The translations under genes and the position numbers were made by a program. This document shows, piece after piece, positions 10,431 through 21,700 of a stretch of 64,000 nucleotides of DNA (its first letter is position 1; each line of letters opens with the position of its first letter). The stretch is from NCBI GenBank assembly GCA_001599755.1, contig BCHX01000004.1, forward strand, positions 4,650,001 through 4,714,000, read 5' to 3'. Under the pieces are notes generated by a model. The model was not told the DNA's origin, did no database searches, and was given only the letters and a program-made list of their open reading frames with translations. Origin of the DNA: Gliomastix tumulicola (lineage: Eukaryota; Ascomycota; Sordariomycetes; Hypocreales; Bionectriaceae).

Positions 10431-11528
10431 TTACAGGACGTTACGACGGCTCTTCCTGCCGTTCCTCTTGCTGCGCTTCTTGTTCTTGTTCTTCCGGGCA
10501 GAGCAAGCAGGTGCCGTCTCCTCGGGCAGATCCGCCGAGGTAGCCGTAGCAGACGACACGGAAGTCTCGCCGCTCGAGCTCGTCACGATGGTCGTGATCT
10601 CAGGCTCCGGCGTTGCAGTGACATTAGCCTCAGCAGAAGTGGTAGTGGCCTCCGCCTCAGCAGTGGTCGTCGCCTCAGGCTCCCCGGCAGGCTGCGTCGC
10701 AGTAGCCGCAGGCGGCGCACCGCCATCCGTCGTCGGGCTGCCCGTCTCGCTGACCGCCGACGTGCTCTGCTCGACCGCCGAGGCACCCTCGATCAGCGCC
10801 GGTCCCGGAATCACATAGCTGTCCGGCCGGTTGTACAGGTTGAACGCGATGCCCGGGTCCGAGGCGCTGTACAGCTCCGTCGCGGGGACGCCCGCGGGTT
10901 TCCGCGTGCCGGAGCCCGTGATGCGCAGGTTGAAGCACTGCGGGTAGTTCTGCGCGCCGTTGGCCTGGTTCGCCGAGTGCAGCGCGATGATCTCGTGGCG
11001 GAGGACGTAGTCACCAGGGGCCAGATCTGCCGGGATCTCGACCATCCAGCCGAGGTTGTTGTCGATCAGCTCGTCCGAGGCGTAGTAACCGGGGCTACTC
11101 GACGAGTCAATCAGCCCCTTCTCGCTGATCTTGAAGAACTCCAGCGCCGTCTTGTCCACGCTCTCGCACCCGGAATCGCCGCAGGAGGCAAGATAGTCCA
11201 GCACGGGTCCCTTGTGGCCCTCCGGCCAGCGATCCCACTGCAGGAAGATGTGGTCTCCCGCAGACACGGCAGCGTGTCCGCCCGCGTTCTCGGCCGTCTT
11301 GTGGCAGATGATGTCGGGGGACGCGTACGAGGGCGGGTCGACGAAGCCGAGATCCTTGGCCGAGGTGGCCCAGCCGACGACGGTGGGCGGGTTGGCCTGG
11401 TAGGGGAACTTGGTGACGTCGTAGCCCTGGTAGGAGACGCCGTTGATGACGATGTTGGAGACTTGGCCGTGGGCGGCAGCGGTGACGGCGCCGAGGAGGG
11501 CGGAGGCGAGGGTCTTTGTGGAAGGCAT
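10431..11528 (-). CDS. AA9 lytic polysaccharide monooxygenase (secreted, copper-dependent)
   Basis: A single 365-aa frame encodes an AA9 (former GH61) LPMO, which oxidatively cleaves cellulose or related beta-glucans outside the cell. Residues 1-19 are a signal peptide ending AAA, so His20 becomes the mature N-terminal histidine of the copper brace. His105 in 'WPEGHKGPVLDYLA' is the second brace histidine and Tyr195 in 'GAQNYPQC' the axial tyrosine. His184 in 'ALHSANQ' and Gln193 are the usual second-sphere residues. Cys75/Cys198 and Cys116/Cys121 are placed to form disulfides. The catalytic domain ends near residue 240. About 90 Thr/Ser/Glu-rich linker residues follow, then a strongly basic tail (about 340-365, many Lys/Arg) instead of a CBM1. 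Regioselectivity cannot be read from sequence. The upstream minus-strand neighbour is the MDR gene, about 900 bp away. Confidence 0.95.
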   Translation of the reverse strand: MPSTKTLASALLGAVTAAAHGQVSNIVINGVSYQGYDVTKFPYQANPPTVVGWATSAKDLGFVDPPSYASPDIICHKTAENAGGHAAVSAGDHIFLQWDRWPEGHKGPVLDYLASCGDSGCESVDKTALEFFKISEKGLIDSSSSPGYYASDELIDNNLGWMVEIPADLAPGDYVLRHEIIALHSANQANGAQNYPQCFNLRITGSGTRKPAGVPATELYSASDPGIAFNLYNRPDSYVIPGPALIEGASAVEQSTSAVSETGSPTTDGGAPPAATATQPAGEPEATTTAEAEATTTSAEANVTATPEPEITTIVTSSSGETSVSSATATSADLPEETAPACSARKNKNKKRSKRNGRKSRRNVL

Positions 11529-12436
11529 CTTGATGTCTGTCGAGTGAATGATGCAGCTGGGTGGTCAGGTTGGTGATGGAGGAGATATAAAGGAGTGACC
11601 GGCTCGCGGTGAAAGAATGGAATGGATGTGTGAAGGAACGAAACGGCTTCAGTCAATGAAGTCCGAGCAAAGAAAAAGAATGTATTGAAGATCAAAGACA
11701 GACAGCGCATGCACCTGGCGAACAAGAGAACAAACCAAAGAACCAAAGGACCAACGCTCCCTCTTATAAAGACTCAGTAACATCCCCAACGCACATCCGG
11801 CCGAAAAGCAGCGTCAGTCCATCCAGGGTCCGGGGTGCGGCTCCGAAACAGTTGAGTGACCATTTCCTCCCATCTTCTCACTCTCTCGCCACTGCCCAGC
11901 CGGTCTCGCCTGCAGCGTCCAATCCTCCCAGAGCCCAGAATCTAAGAGAATCGCAAATGATAGGGAGAAAAGCGAGCTCGGGCTCCGCGTAATGAAGCCA
12001 GGGGCGTGCATTGGACGTTTTGAAACAACGGAATTTTTTGGCTGCCGCTTACCGTCTTTGACAAGGAGAGCGGGGGCGTTTTTGGCTGTTTCATGAGGGG
12101 GAGGAGGATCGGGTTTTTGTTTGTCATTGGATCTGGCCGTGTTTCAATTCGTCAGCAAACGGTTTCTTTTGATGCATCGGGTCTCTGTTGATGAATCGTT
12201 GACCGAAGAAGAGCTGTCGATTGCGTGATTCATGAGACATTACCCAATTTCAATGTGGCTGGCTGTTGGTCGATTTTCTGTCAGGTCTCATCTACGCCGT
12301 TTCCACACCGTAACCTGTCAACTACCCTACAGGAATTCGCAGCTTAAGCAACGTCACACACAGCGATGCATCTCCCATAATGTACTCACTCCATCTATTC
12401 TCTCTACATCTACAGATCTAGTATTCTACCATCCAT
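11529..12436. promoter_or_regulatory. LPMO upstream region and MDR gene 3' flank
   Basis: There is no coding frame of interest in these 900 bp. They should hold the LPMO promoter. A (TATAAAG)-like palindromic site at about 11764-11771 and an AT-rich GATATAAAG at 11584-11592 are the only TATA-like patches; orientation is ambiguous. Confidence 0.35.
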
Positions 12437-13696
12437 CTACTTCGACACCCGAATAACGACCTTTCCGAAATGCGCCCCGTCGCCCAGGAACCGAAACGCC
12501 TCAACCGCCTCCTCGAACCCAAACACCTTGTCCACGACGGGCTTAATCTCCTTCTTCTCGTAGAACCGCAGCATCTCCTCGAACCGATCCCGCGGCCCGT
12601 TCAGAATCCCCTTGAGCGTCACGTTCCGCCGCAGCGCAAGCACATTCACATTCAGCCTGTTCAGATCCCCTCCTCCGCCGGTCTGCGACGCCTCCTCGCC
12701 ACCTTTCCCGGACACATACCCGATGCACGCGATCGTGCCCCCGAAGGCGACGCTGTCGAACGACTTGCGCAGCGTGTTCGCGCCGCCCGTCTCGAGGATG
12801 AAGTCTGCGCCGCGGCCGCCCGTCGCCTCGAGGACCTGGCCCTGCCACTCCCAGTGCGTGCGGTAGTTGATGAGCGTGCTGGCGCCGAGGGCCCGCGCGC
12901 GCTCGAGCTTGTCGTCGGACGAGCTCGTGACGACGCAGTTGAAGCCCGCCGCGGACGCGATCTGTAACCCGGCCATGGCGACGCCGCCCGTGCCTTGGAG
13001 GAGGATACTCGGCGGCTGGGACGATTTCTTCTTGTTGTCGGAGGAGGAGGAGGAGGAGAAGTCGAGCGGGTGGCCCAGGGCCTGGAACCCGTTGATGCTC
13101 ATCCAGGCCGTCACGCCCGCGATCGGCAGACACGCCGCCTCCTCGTCGGAGAGATAACTTGGTATAGATACAAGACCGCGCTCGGGAAACACGCGGTACT
13201 CGGCCAGGACGCCCTGCAAGGGGAGACCGAGACCGGACGCCATGTCTGACTCGCGGATCTGTCCCGACTGGTGGTCCTGGTTGAAGATGCTGGCTACCCG
13301 GTCGCCGACCTTCCACTTTGGCGAGCGCGAGGCGACGATGCTGCCCGCCATGTCGGAGCAGGGCACCAGCCGGGACGACTCGTCGCCGCCGGACGGCTGT
13401 GCCTTGTGGTGATTGTACAGCCCGTTGCAGACTGCCACAGTCAGTCAAATTCAGCAACCATCCTCATTCAAATAGAAAATGGGGGACTAACCTTCCGTGT
13501 CGCGGTAGTTGAGACTCACGGCCGCAATCTTGACGAGGACATCCCCCTCGCCCAGCTCAGGCAAGTCCACCTCGCGCATCTCCAACTTCTCCATGCCATC
13601 CTGCCCCGTCGTCCACTGCCTCGTCCTCTTCGGTGTCGCACCCATGTCTGCAGCCGGTGTGTTTCCTCCAAAGATCAGGTTCTTCGCCCACGACAT
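12437..13696 (-). CDS. MDR-superfamily NAD(P)-dependent oxidoreductase (quinone reductase/ADH-like)
   Basis: Two exons, 13696-13492 and 13431-12437, join G|TC in frame for 399 aa. The N-terminal GroES-like fold includes 'EGDVLVKIAAVSLNYRDTEG', the standard first block of this group, and 'VPCSDMAGSIVA'. The Rossmann fold begins at 'SILLQGTGGVAMAGLQIA' (GxGxxA type). It is followed by 'LGASTLINYRTHWEW', 'GRGADFILETGG', and the C-terminal 'GFEEAVEAFRFLGDGAHFGK' block. The catalytic-zinc cysteine of classical alcohol dehydrogenases is not evident at the 'NYRD' site, so a zinc-free quinone-oxidoreductase-like enzyme is likely. A Ser/Lys insert (about 8 Ser, then KKKSS) precedes the dinucleotide fold and is probably a surface loop. 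The family also contains enoyl and crotonyl reductases, so the substrate is unknown. Confidence 0.9.
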
Positions 13697-15523
13697 GTCC
13701 GTCTTTTTTGCGTATTGTCGATGGCTATTGCTGTGATGACTATGTGTAGTGCTGAATGATGCTATGACGTGGTTGATGGCGTAGTTTACAGGCTGGAACC
13801 GTTTATTATTTTAATACCCGAAACGTAGGTACCCCTCACTCACTGGCCCAGTTCCGTTAGGGAGACATCCTGTTCGCCGAAAAAGCACGTTTTCGGTCCC
13901 CCCCTTAAAAAATGGAGCGGCTAGTTTACGTCCGCCGCCGTGGCATCGGGATCTTTCCTGCCGCGCGGCGGCTGTTTGGGGGGATGGGAAAAAGGGTTTG
14001 ACGGGGGAGCGAAGACGGCGCAAAGGTTACGACAGCGGCGAGTCTACCAAGGGACTGAGATATGATATGCCGAGCTACATCACGCCCGTGGACGCCAAAA
14101 GTCAGAGTTCACCGTTGTGAGAGGGTGGTCGATTTTCATCACTGCTAAGCTGACTGCTACTACCACTCGTATTCTATTCAAACCAGCGAGAACCACCGTC
14201 AACCACCACCAGGTCTCTCACAACCTATTGCAATAGCACAAACAATCGAGCAGCATATCCCAGCCATCAAAGGCAGAGGGAATTACTTCAAACTACTTCA
14301 AACTCCTCGGATGACTCAAAAAAGAAACGACCAAAACAAACAAGAGTGTCCACTCAAAACGCCTCCCAGGTTCCAGCTGGGTTCAAACGCGACACTACTA
14401 AGTAGTAGGGAAAAAAACAACATGAAATTCCATCCACGAGCCCACACATCTCTCTTATCCTCCTCCTACCAGGAGCCTTTCCTCCGCGCCACAAGGCATG
14501 AGCTGCAGTGAACTAACTGCCTTGGAGCTGTCAAGCGGCACAAGGAATCCTTCTCTTCGACCAGATTAAAATGCATAAGTTGTAAAGACAATTCTTCCGA
14601 GTTTTATTTCTTTTCTTTGCAGCAAAAAGCGAAACTTTTTCTTTTCTCTCCTTCAAATCGTATCTTCTTCTCGTACTCGTAACTTGACTCACGTTGGGCG
14701 GGCAGCGGGTAGGTAGCAGAACTCGGTCCAGGCATGGTAGAGAAGCTTGGCTGACAGCCATGGACTACATCCCAACCCAGCAAGACGTGCCCGCCCATTT
14801 CCAAAGCTTTGCGGAGGGGAGGTTGTTCTTAAAAAATCGTCGTCACGGTCGTATCCGGGACGTCAGACAAAAAAGGGCGGTAATTAGGGGCGTGAAAGTG
14901 AGGAGCAGCAAGGATGCCGGTCTGCTCGTTTTCGTAGCCGGAGCAGACACAGGCATACCACACACACACACCCTCAACTGCCTGACGCGCGCTGCCCGGC
15001 CAGTCATGTAACATGGGGTCCGCTGGAAGCCGGTTGAGCCAATTGCTGTCTAGACGTAAAGGTCGTGAAAGCGTCATTATCGTCAAGAAGTGGTTGAAAA
15101 ATCTTGTCGGGGGTAAATCTCCAAGGTAAGGAAGGTATCGGGGGTATTCCAGTTGGTAAAAGTTCCGCCGCTGGGCGAGGTCGTAAGTAGTCCTTCCCAT
15201 CATGGTTGCCCATGTGCCGAAAGGCCCTGTATCCAGATCACCCTTGTCCCGTTGGTTTCATCCAGGTGGCGTAATCGTCGTCAAAAACAGAAATTAATCA
15301 ACAATAAAATCCAAAGCGTCGTCGGAAGTCACTCCCCACTCCCCCTGCAAGGATCATCTCTTCGTTTAGTTCAGTTCAGTTCAGTGTACAGTTGCAGGAC
15401 ATCAAGCAGTGATAGCTCGGGTGGTGGCCACCAGCTAGACAACGTGAGCGTGCTGTCGACCGCACACAAAAGCGGGCAGACAGACGGCGGGCTGCATCGT
15501 CAAGGTCAGTGTGGACGTCGGCA
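13697..15523. other. Gene-free stretch upstream of the MDR gene
   Basis: About 1.8 kb with only short, compositionally poor frames. It contains a CACACACACAC tract near 14960 and AGTTC repeats near 15370-15382. I see no gene. Confidence 0.5.
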
Positions 15524-17529
15524 CTAGTGATATCGGCCACCACTGGTCATGCCGGCGGCAACCCGGGCTCCGTTGTCTGAGGAGTCTGTGTCCCTTGGTT
15601 AGTATCATATCGACAGAAGGACAGCTAAGGTAGGTAGGTAGGTTACATACCACTCCCGCGAGGGACGTGTCCATTTGATCGGCCACGACCGCCGAATCCG
15701 GCAGATGTTTCCCACTCAGGCCCCCGGGGCTGCCTCTCCGGTGCGCCCTTTGGGTTGTTGTTGTTGCTATTAGCACTCGGCCGCTGGCTACCGATAGCCC
15801 CCGGGGTGTTGCGAGCTTGGGCCTGTAATGTGTTGGAATCGAACGCTCCGAGGCTGAGATTGCTGAGCCCGCCGATGAGGCCGTTGTCTTTGGGGCCAGG
15901 AGTACCCGGGTTGCCGGGATGCCCAGCCGCAATGTAGTCCCCAAACCGGGCAGTTGATCCACCGCCCAATGCGTTACCAGGGGCTGCTAGGTAGCTCGAC
16001 GAGGCCTGCGAGGGGCTAGGTGTGAATGACCTGAGATCCGCGAAGCTCTTGGCAGCGCGCAGGTTGTTGGGGATTCCGTTGCCGTCCGGGCTGCCAGGCA
16101 GCTCCAGCGTAGGTCCTTGCCTACCAACGATATGGGGAAAGTTGTTGGTGTTGATCCGCGTATCGCGGTCCGCCGCGAAGTCAAAGGTGGCCGCACGGCT
16201 GAGGCCACGCTTGTGCATGTCGAGGCTGTTGGCAGGTGGGGGGGCATTACCGGTCGGGGATGGCTGCCGCTTCAGCACCGTAAGCTGACGGGCATCGGCC
16301 TCTCCGATGGACTGGTGCTCCAACCCCATGTGATGAGCAAGAATGTGGATTGACCGCCGGTGTTCGGGAGCAATGTGTGCGGGGAAGACGAGAATCTCCC
16401 TCGAGTCATCCCGCTTGAACATAGCAAGCTCGGTGTAGTACTCGAGAGTGGTCGGGTCGTTGAGGTCGATGTCGCCCGTGCCATAGTCGCTAAGCGGGAT
16501 TGGTGCTTGACGTTGCGGCAGTCGCGAGGACCCACCCAGGTGAGGTGTGCCCCGTTGCTGTGCATGTGACATGGCGTTCAGAGACTGCACGCTGCTCTGC
16601 TGGTGCAGCAGAGGGGCTCGGTGCTGCTCCTCCAGCTGGCCGCGTCGCTCACGCTTCTCGCGTTCGATGCGCTCCCGTTCGGCCTCGGGGAGCATCTTCT
16701 TGTACTCGACTCGTAGTTTCCGGCCGTGCACGTCCATCCCATTCATCGCTTCAATCACAACACGGGTATCCTCGGCCGACTGGAAGTTGGCAAAGGCCAG
16801 GCCACGGAAGACGCCGTTGTCGAAGTGGTAGTTGAATGCATACGGCTGGGGCAGGTGCATATCCAGCATGATGGCCGCTAGCTGCTCCTTGCGAACTGCA
16901 AATGGGATATTCTTGATCACGATAGCTGTCGGGATGAGCTGGTCGCCGTCGGAGCCAGCAGTAGAGCGGAGGTCGGAGGGAGAGGCATGCGTGCCGGGGT
17001 GGTCAACACGAAGGCCACCGTTGGAAAGACCGTTGAGACCCGACGGAAATCCCTGCATGTTGCCAGGGAGGCCCAGGTTGCCGTGGTCGGTCCAGTTCTG
17101 TAGCTGTGTCAGGGAAACGGATGTGTCTGTCTGTTTGGGGGGGAAATATAGAGACTAGTGACGTACCTGTGGGAGTGCAGCGCGTCGGTTGACGCTTCGC
17201 TGCCTGCTCGGTCCGTTGACTGCGCCGTTGACTGTGGCCACGCCACTCGCGTTGTAATTCCAAGGCTGCTGGGCACTGTCCATCAGATAGCTGGGCATGC
17301 CGGCCGGCGGAGCCATGGGATCAATGCCTCGAAATCCAGCGCCTGGTCCGGCTCGGTCAGAGGGGTACAGGGCGGAAGATCCAAGGGGGCTGTCGAAGGG
17401 CCGCTGAGACTGCCTGGGGAGGGTGAGGCCAGTGTTGAAAGCGCTGGTGTAGTTGGGGCGGGAGCCCGGTGAGCGGTTTGACGGCGCGCCATACTCATGG
17501 TAGCCGAGATCCTGGGGTTGTTGACTCAT
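15524..17529 (-). CDS. RRM + R3H RNA-binding protein, Pin4/Cip2-like
   Basis: Three exons (17529-17167, 17097-15651, 15585-15524) join in frame for 623 aa. The start is the ATG of MSQQPQDLGY; the frame extends upstream only through a TTG. Residues 1-175 are Gly/Pro/Ser-rich. An RRM spans about 178-254, with RNP2 'IVIKNIPF' and RNP1-like 'FRGLAFANF'. A basic coiled helix (EAERERIEREKRERR) follows. An R3H domain lies at about 339-389, with RRSIHILAHHMGL carrying the R-x-x-x-H signature. The Ser/Asn/Gly-rich tail ends 'MTSGGRYH', supplied by a short last exon with a textbook TACTAAC branch site. The same RRM-R3H order occurs in budding-yeast Pin4 and fission-yeast Cip1/Cip2, which act in post-transcriptional control of stress and cell-cycle mRNAs. 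A similar cytoplasmic role is inferred. Confidence 0.92.
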
Positions 17530-18700
17530 GGCTGAAATGGTCGGCAGCGACAAAGAGCCAAGTATAGTTATCGATCTGACGGCTCGGCAGCGGTTCTGGT
17601 CGTGAGCCTGGGGCTAATCAGGGGCAATCGAAGAGGAGGTCGGGAGGAGATGCTTCGGCAGCAATCAACGAAGACGCCACCGTATAAAAAAAAATTCGAT
17701 TGCAACCCGTGGCCGGAATAAACCTCGTGCCGAGAGGTGGCGGAGGGGTATGCTGGACAAACAGTCGCGAGAGGACTGAGTTGGAGGACGTTGTGTTGAT
17801 CGTCCGCAGGAGTCAACCCAATTTCTGTCTCGTCGCAAGTTTTGGCTGGCACACAACCTTCCAGAGGCCAAAGCGGGTCCTCGGTGTGGATTTGTGCCCG
17901 TGGGTTTTGGGGGTGGTCGCCCGGCCTCGTGGCAATGGCAGCTTCCAAACGAAACGAAACCCTGGTAGCAGGCAGACGCGGGCGGCGGTCGGTCGAGGAT
18001 CGCGGCGTCAGGTGGCGGGCGCTGATTTGGTCGAGGCAGCTCGAGTGCTCGCGGCGATGGGGCGCGAAGAGAAAAGAGTGCGGGTTTGCGGGTGGTGGAT
18101 GGCGGACTGCGGGTAGTGCCACGTTGGAGCGAGCCCCAAGCTGGTCCAGTCGGAGAGAGGGTACGGTGCGGTATAGCTGGCTGTCGAAGCCGATCGCAGC
18201 CGGGTCAGATGTCGAGAGATGTGTCAAGATGTCGTCCTCGCGTCGTCGGGGCCGTCGTCGTCGTCGTCGTCTTCTCACCGCTCCTTTCCAAGCCGATGTC
18301 GTTCCGTGTCGTGTCTCGTTAAAAATCGGAGAGGGGGGGAAGGGGGGAGAGGGATGGATGTCGCGGGCGGCGGGAGGGGGGAAAAGATGGGAGATTGGTG
18401 AAAGGGGAAGAGGAAAAAAGAGATTGAGCAGAAGAAAAAAAAAGCTTGAGATGGGACCCAATCATTTGGTGAAGGGGGTACCCCGTCTGTCTGTCCAAGG
18501 TCGCTGCTGCCGTGCTAACTGCGAATGGAGGTCGGGCAAGGTATTGGGTACAAGCTTCCAGGTTTAGGGGAAGGGGGAACAGCCTGACTGCAGGTGTGGA
18601 AAAGGGGACAAATGGAAATGGCCCAGGACAAGACAGGACGCACACACACACACAAAATCACGACCTGTAACCTGAGCCTCCGCAGTAATTAAGCGGTAGC
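17530..18700. promoter_or_regulatory. Promoter and probable long 5' leader of the RRM-R3H gene
   Basis: About 1.2 kb upstream of the ATG contains CT-rich tracts on the minus strand (for example 18300-18450), typical of fungal core promoters and leaders. Long frames on both strands here are low-complexity Arg/Ser/Pro translations, and I do not accept them as genes. A (CA)8 microsatellite lies at about 18640-18655. Confidence 0.4.
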
Positions 18701-21700
18701 GTCCAGTAGCGGTGGGACTCCACTGGGACATGTGAGGTGGTGAGGTCAGGATGGGTGGGCTCAGGGCACAATGTACAATTGGATGGCGTATATCAGTGGC
18801 CAGTCGTCCCCTGAGTCAACGCAGAGTGTGCTGAGCTCACTGCCTCATCCGTCATCGACGGGGAGCCTCCAGCGCATGTCATTGGGCACTGATGCTGCCG
18901 TCAGGTCAGCTTGCATTGCGTCGCCCAAACCGCGCCCGACCTGTGCTGACGAGAGAACAACCAAAAGGCGTCCCAAAGTAGATCATGAACACTTGCCAAA
19001 CCAAGTGCTTATTGCAAACAGACAGTCTCTGTGACCCTTCTAATTTGGCGGGTAAAGTCACCGACTCGAGTATGGTTAGAAGCCAGCCCGTCTAACCCCC
19101 ACCATCTGGGAAGCGGGAGCCATGGACAGCCCCGGCACTTACGTATTCCATTCTTCGAGTAAAAAGCCACAATCTGGATCTCGCTCGAGACACGACATCT
19201 CTAGATGGGAAGTGCTGGAACACACCTGATAGCGAAATTGATGTCTACTGCAAACGGGGAGGCAGCCGTCCGGTGCCCTTGTTAATCCACGGACTCGACG
19301 CTGGGCGGTGAGGGTGGAGGTCCAGGGTAGCCTCACGGTGGGCGAAACGATACGGTGTAAATGGGGGCGGCATTAACGCAGGTCCCCCCAAGTCACGGCT
19401 ACGACGGAGATGGTGGTCGCCAATCGGTAGGGAGGAACAATGTCTCGCATGCTGATTTAATCGCTCGGAATGACTCTACAACACATCTCACCAGCATGGA
19501 AAATGGGGGTTCGCTGTGGCCTCACGTTCCTCTCAATGAGGCGACTGGTGTTAGATAATGCGCGTTTGTACTGCCCTCCATCTTGCACAGTGCGCGATGG
19601 CCGTATTGACGCACCTCATCAATGCGAGGTACATGGTACAACGCTCATCGCTCCCTCGCCCCCCCACCGCCCGTCAACTCCGTCCTCTCAAATCACAGGA
19701 TCTCGAGACCTGGCCGCATGGTGGCCGCATAAGCAAGGTTGATAAACGGTCGCATCTGGCTGTGGTAGATCGGATCTGGTGATGGCGCCCGCCCGACACT
19801 GACTGTCCCGCGTCGTCATGAGTGACACATGACCACGCCTCCTGAGCGTGCGTCGGCCTCGCTCGCCCGTCAACCTGGGGAAAGCAGCCCAAATGGCCTG
19901 GCCTCGAGCCTCTCCAGATATCCGCCAGACTAACGCCCGTTGCATGATTAAGGTGTATCAGCTCGTCAAACTTAAAACCAGAGCCGTACTCTGCGCTACT
20001 GACTCGACGTCAAGGGAGGGGGGTCCTGCATAGCACACTCACATCTGCAAACCCCTTTGCCGTGCCCAGAAACACCGCTAGGAAGCATTGGGTGATCCTC
20101 AGGGTCGAGATGGTGTCAAGGTTGTATCGAGGGGCCACGTGCACAGTGCTTGTGATGCGAGATTTCGGACTGTATTCATCGGGTGACTTGCACTTGATTG
20201 GTGTGTGTGTGTGTGTGCCACTCACTCACTGCCTTAGCACCTGAGGTACTGGTACTGACTGGGCAGTTGGGGTAAGATGTGTTATTGGAGGGATTTGGAG
20301 GGAGGAGCTTTACGGGTGCCTCCAGAAGCTCCTTCCTTCCTCCATCCCGCCCGGCTGCTCTTGCCTCCCGATTGGTCTGCGCCCATTGCATTCCTACGGA
20401 AGGAACCAGGGATTTTGCGAGATGCGCTTTCCAAGGCGATGATGCGCACAAGCTGCCCACAAGCTGCACACAATTTATTAAGGTAGGACTTTTTGTGCAT
20501 CCCTAGGACGCCGTTTCACAAAATTCTATCCCATCCACACAACGCCTTCTTCCTTGGGATGGTGATTCGGATGGTGTCAGCTCCCAATCTGCAAGCGCGT
20601 CATCGCATGAGAGACACACCGAGATTTGCTCCTTTGGCGACGCCCATCTTGCGCCGTCTGCATGCCAGCGGCCAAGTCGAAAAATCAGACACCTCGCCTA
20701 CACGAGACCGCCTCCGAGCACAGATTGTATTACAGTCAGGGCTCAGAGCCGATATTACCTCATGCCCACCGAACCCACCATCCTTCCCGTGAACAGATTA
20801 CCGCTCGCCAGACGTCAAACAAGGACAGGTTCTCTCCGGGCTCAATCGCACGCTCAGCAGCCTCTGCAGCACGCCTGTCTCTTCCACTCCCGCCGGTGCC
20901 ATCCCCAAAGAAGCTGTCCATGTGGGGCATGGGTGATCGCGGCCTTGTTCCCCGGACCCAGAGAGCACCAGCAAGCCAGAATGACCCAGCTGACAAGAGC
21001 AGATGATGATGGTTGTTGGAGCTCCCGGACGGCAAACCTCGACTGAGCAATACGAGCTCAAGGCGCCGCGGGCTTGGGTTTGTACTCGTCGAAAACAGGT
21101 GACGGATGTAGGACCAGCATGTACAATATGTCTCAGGCGCTCGCCAATTCTGAGTCTGGGAAGAATACGCCATGAATTGGCACACGGATCGGCCGTCATG
21201 ACCCCCATCGTTCCATCGGCGTTGAGCCCAATAACCCCGTCGCCTGCTGGATTGTTTCCAGACACCGCTCCCAGGGCTATTGTCAATGGCTGATCAGCCC
21301 CGTCGTTCCTTTGCTTTTGATGATGGTCCAGAACACAGCGATCAACCATTTTGATGGGCCAGGGCTAGTGTGTAACGAGAATAGCCTTGGGACCAGTTGA
21401 TCCAGGAGATTGTGCGATCCTCCCTGGGGTCATTTTTCGCCAATGATAGGAGGCAGACAGGTATCCCACCGCCGCCAAGTTCAGGACGCGGCTGAGCTGC
21501 ATCGTCACAGTTCGCCTCCTCCGAATCGTCGGAAGTGGTCGACGCATCCTATTCGCCAGACCAGGGTTTCCTTGACCGTCTCTAGCTGCAATAATACGGC
21601 AGTGGATGACACGAGTTACCATGCACACGGGCCCGAGCGCGAGTCAAAGGTGGCAGTGATGCCTCTTGCCAACGCTCTAATTTCGATTAGGCATGGCGAG

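Noticed and set aside
17568..18461. 297-codon minus-strand ORF upstream of the RRM-R3H gene
   Set aside because: Low-complexity Ser/Pro/Arg translation of a CT-rich leader; overlapping plus-strand frames are equally open.
20798..21349. 183-codon minus-strand ORF
   Set aside because: The first third looks protein-like but the rest is not, no start context or family features, and the other strand is equally open.
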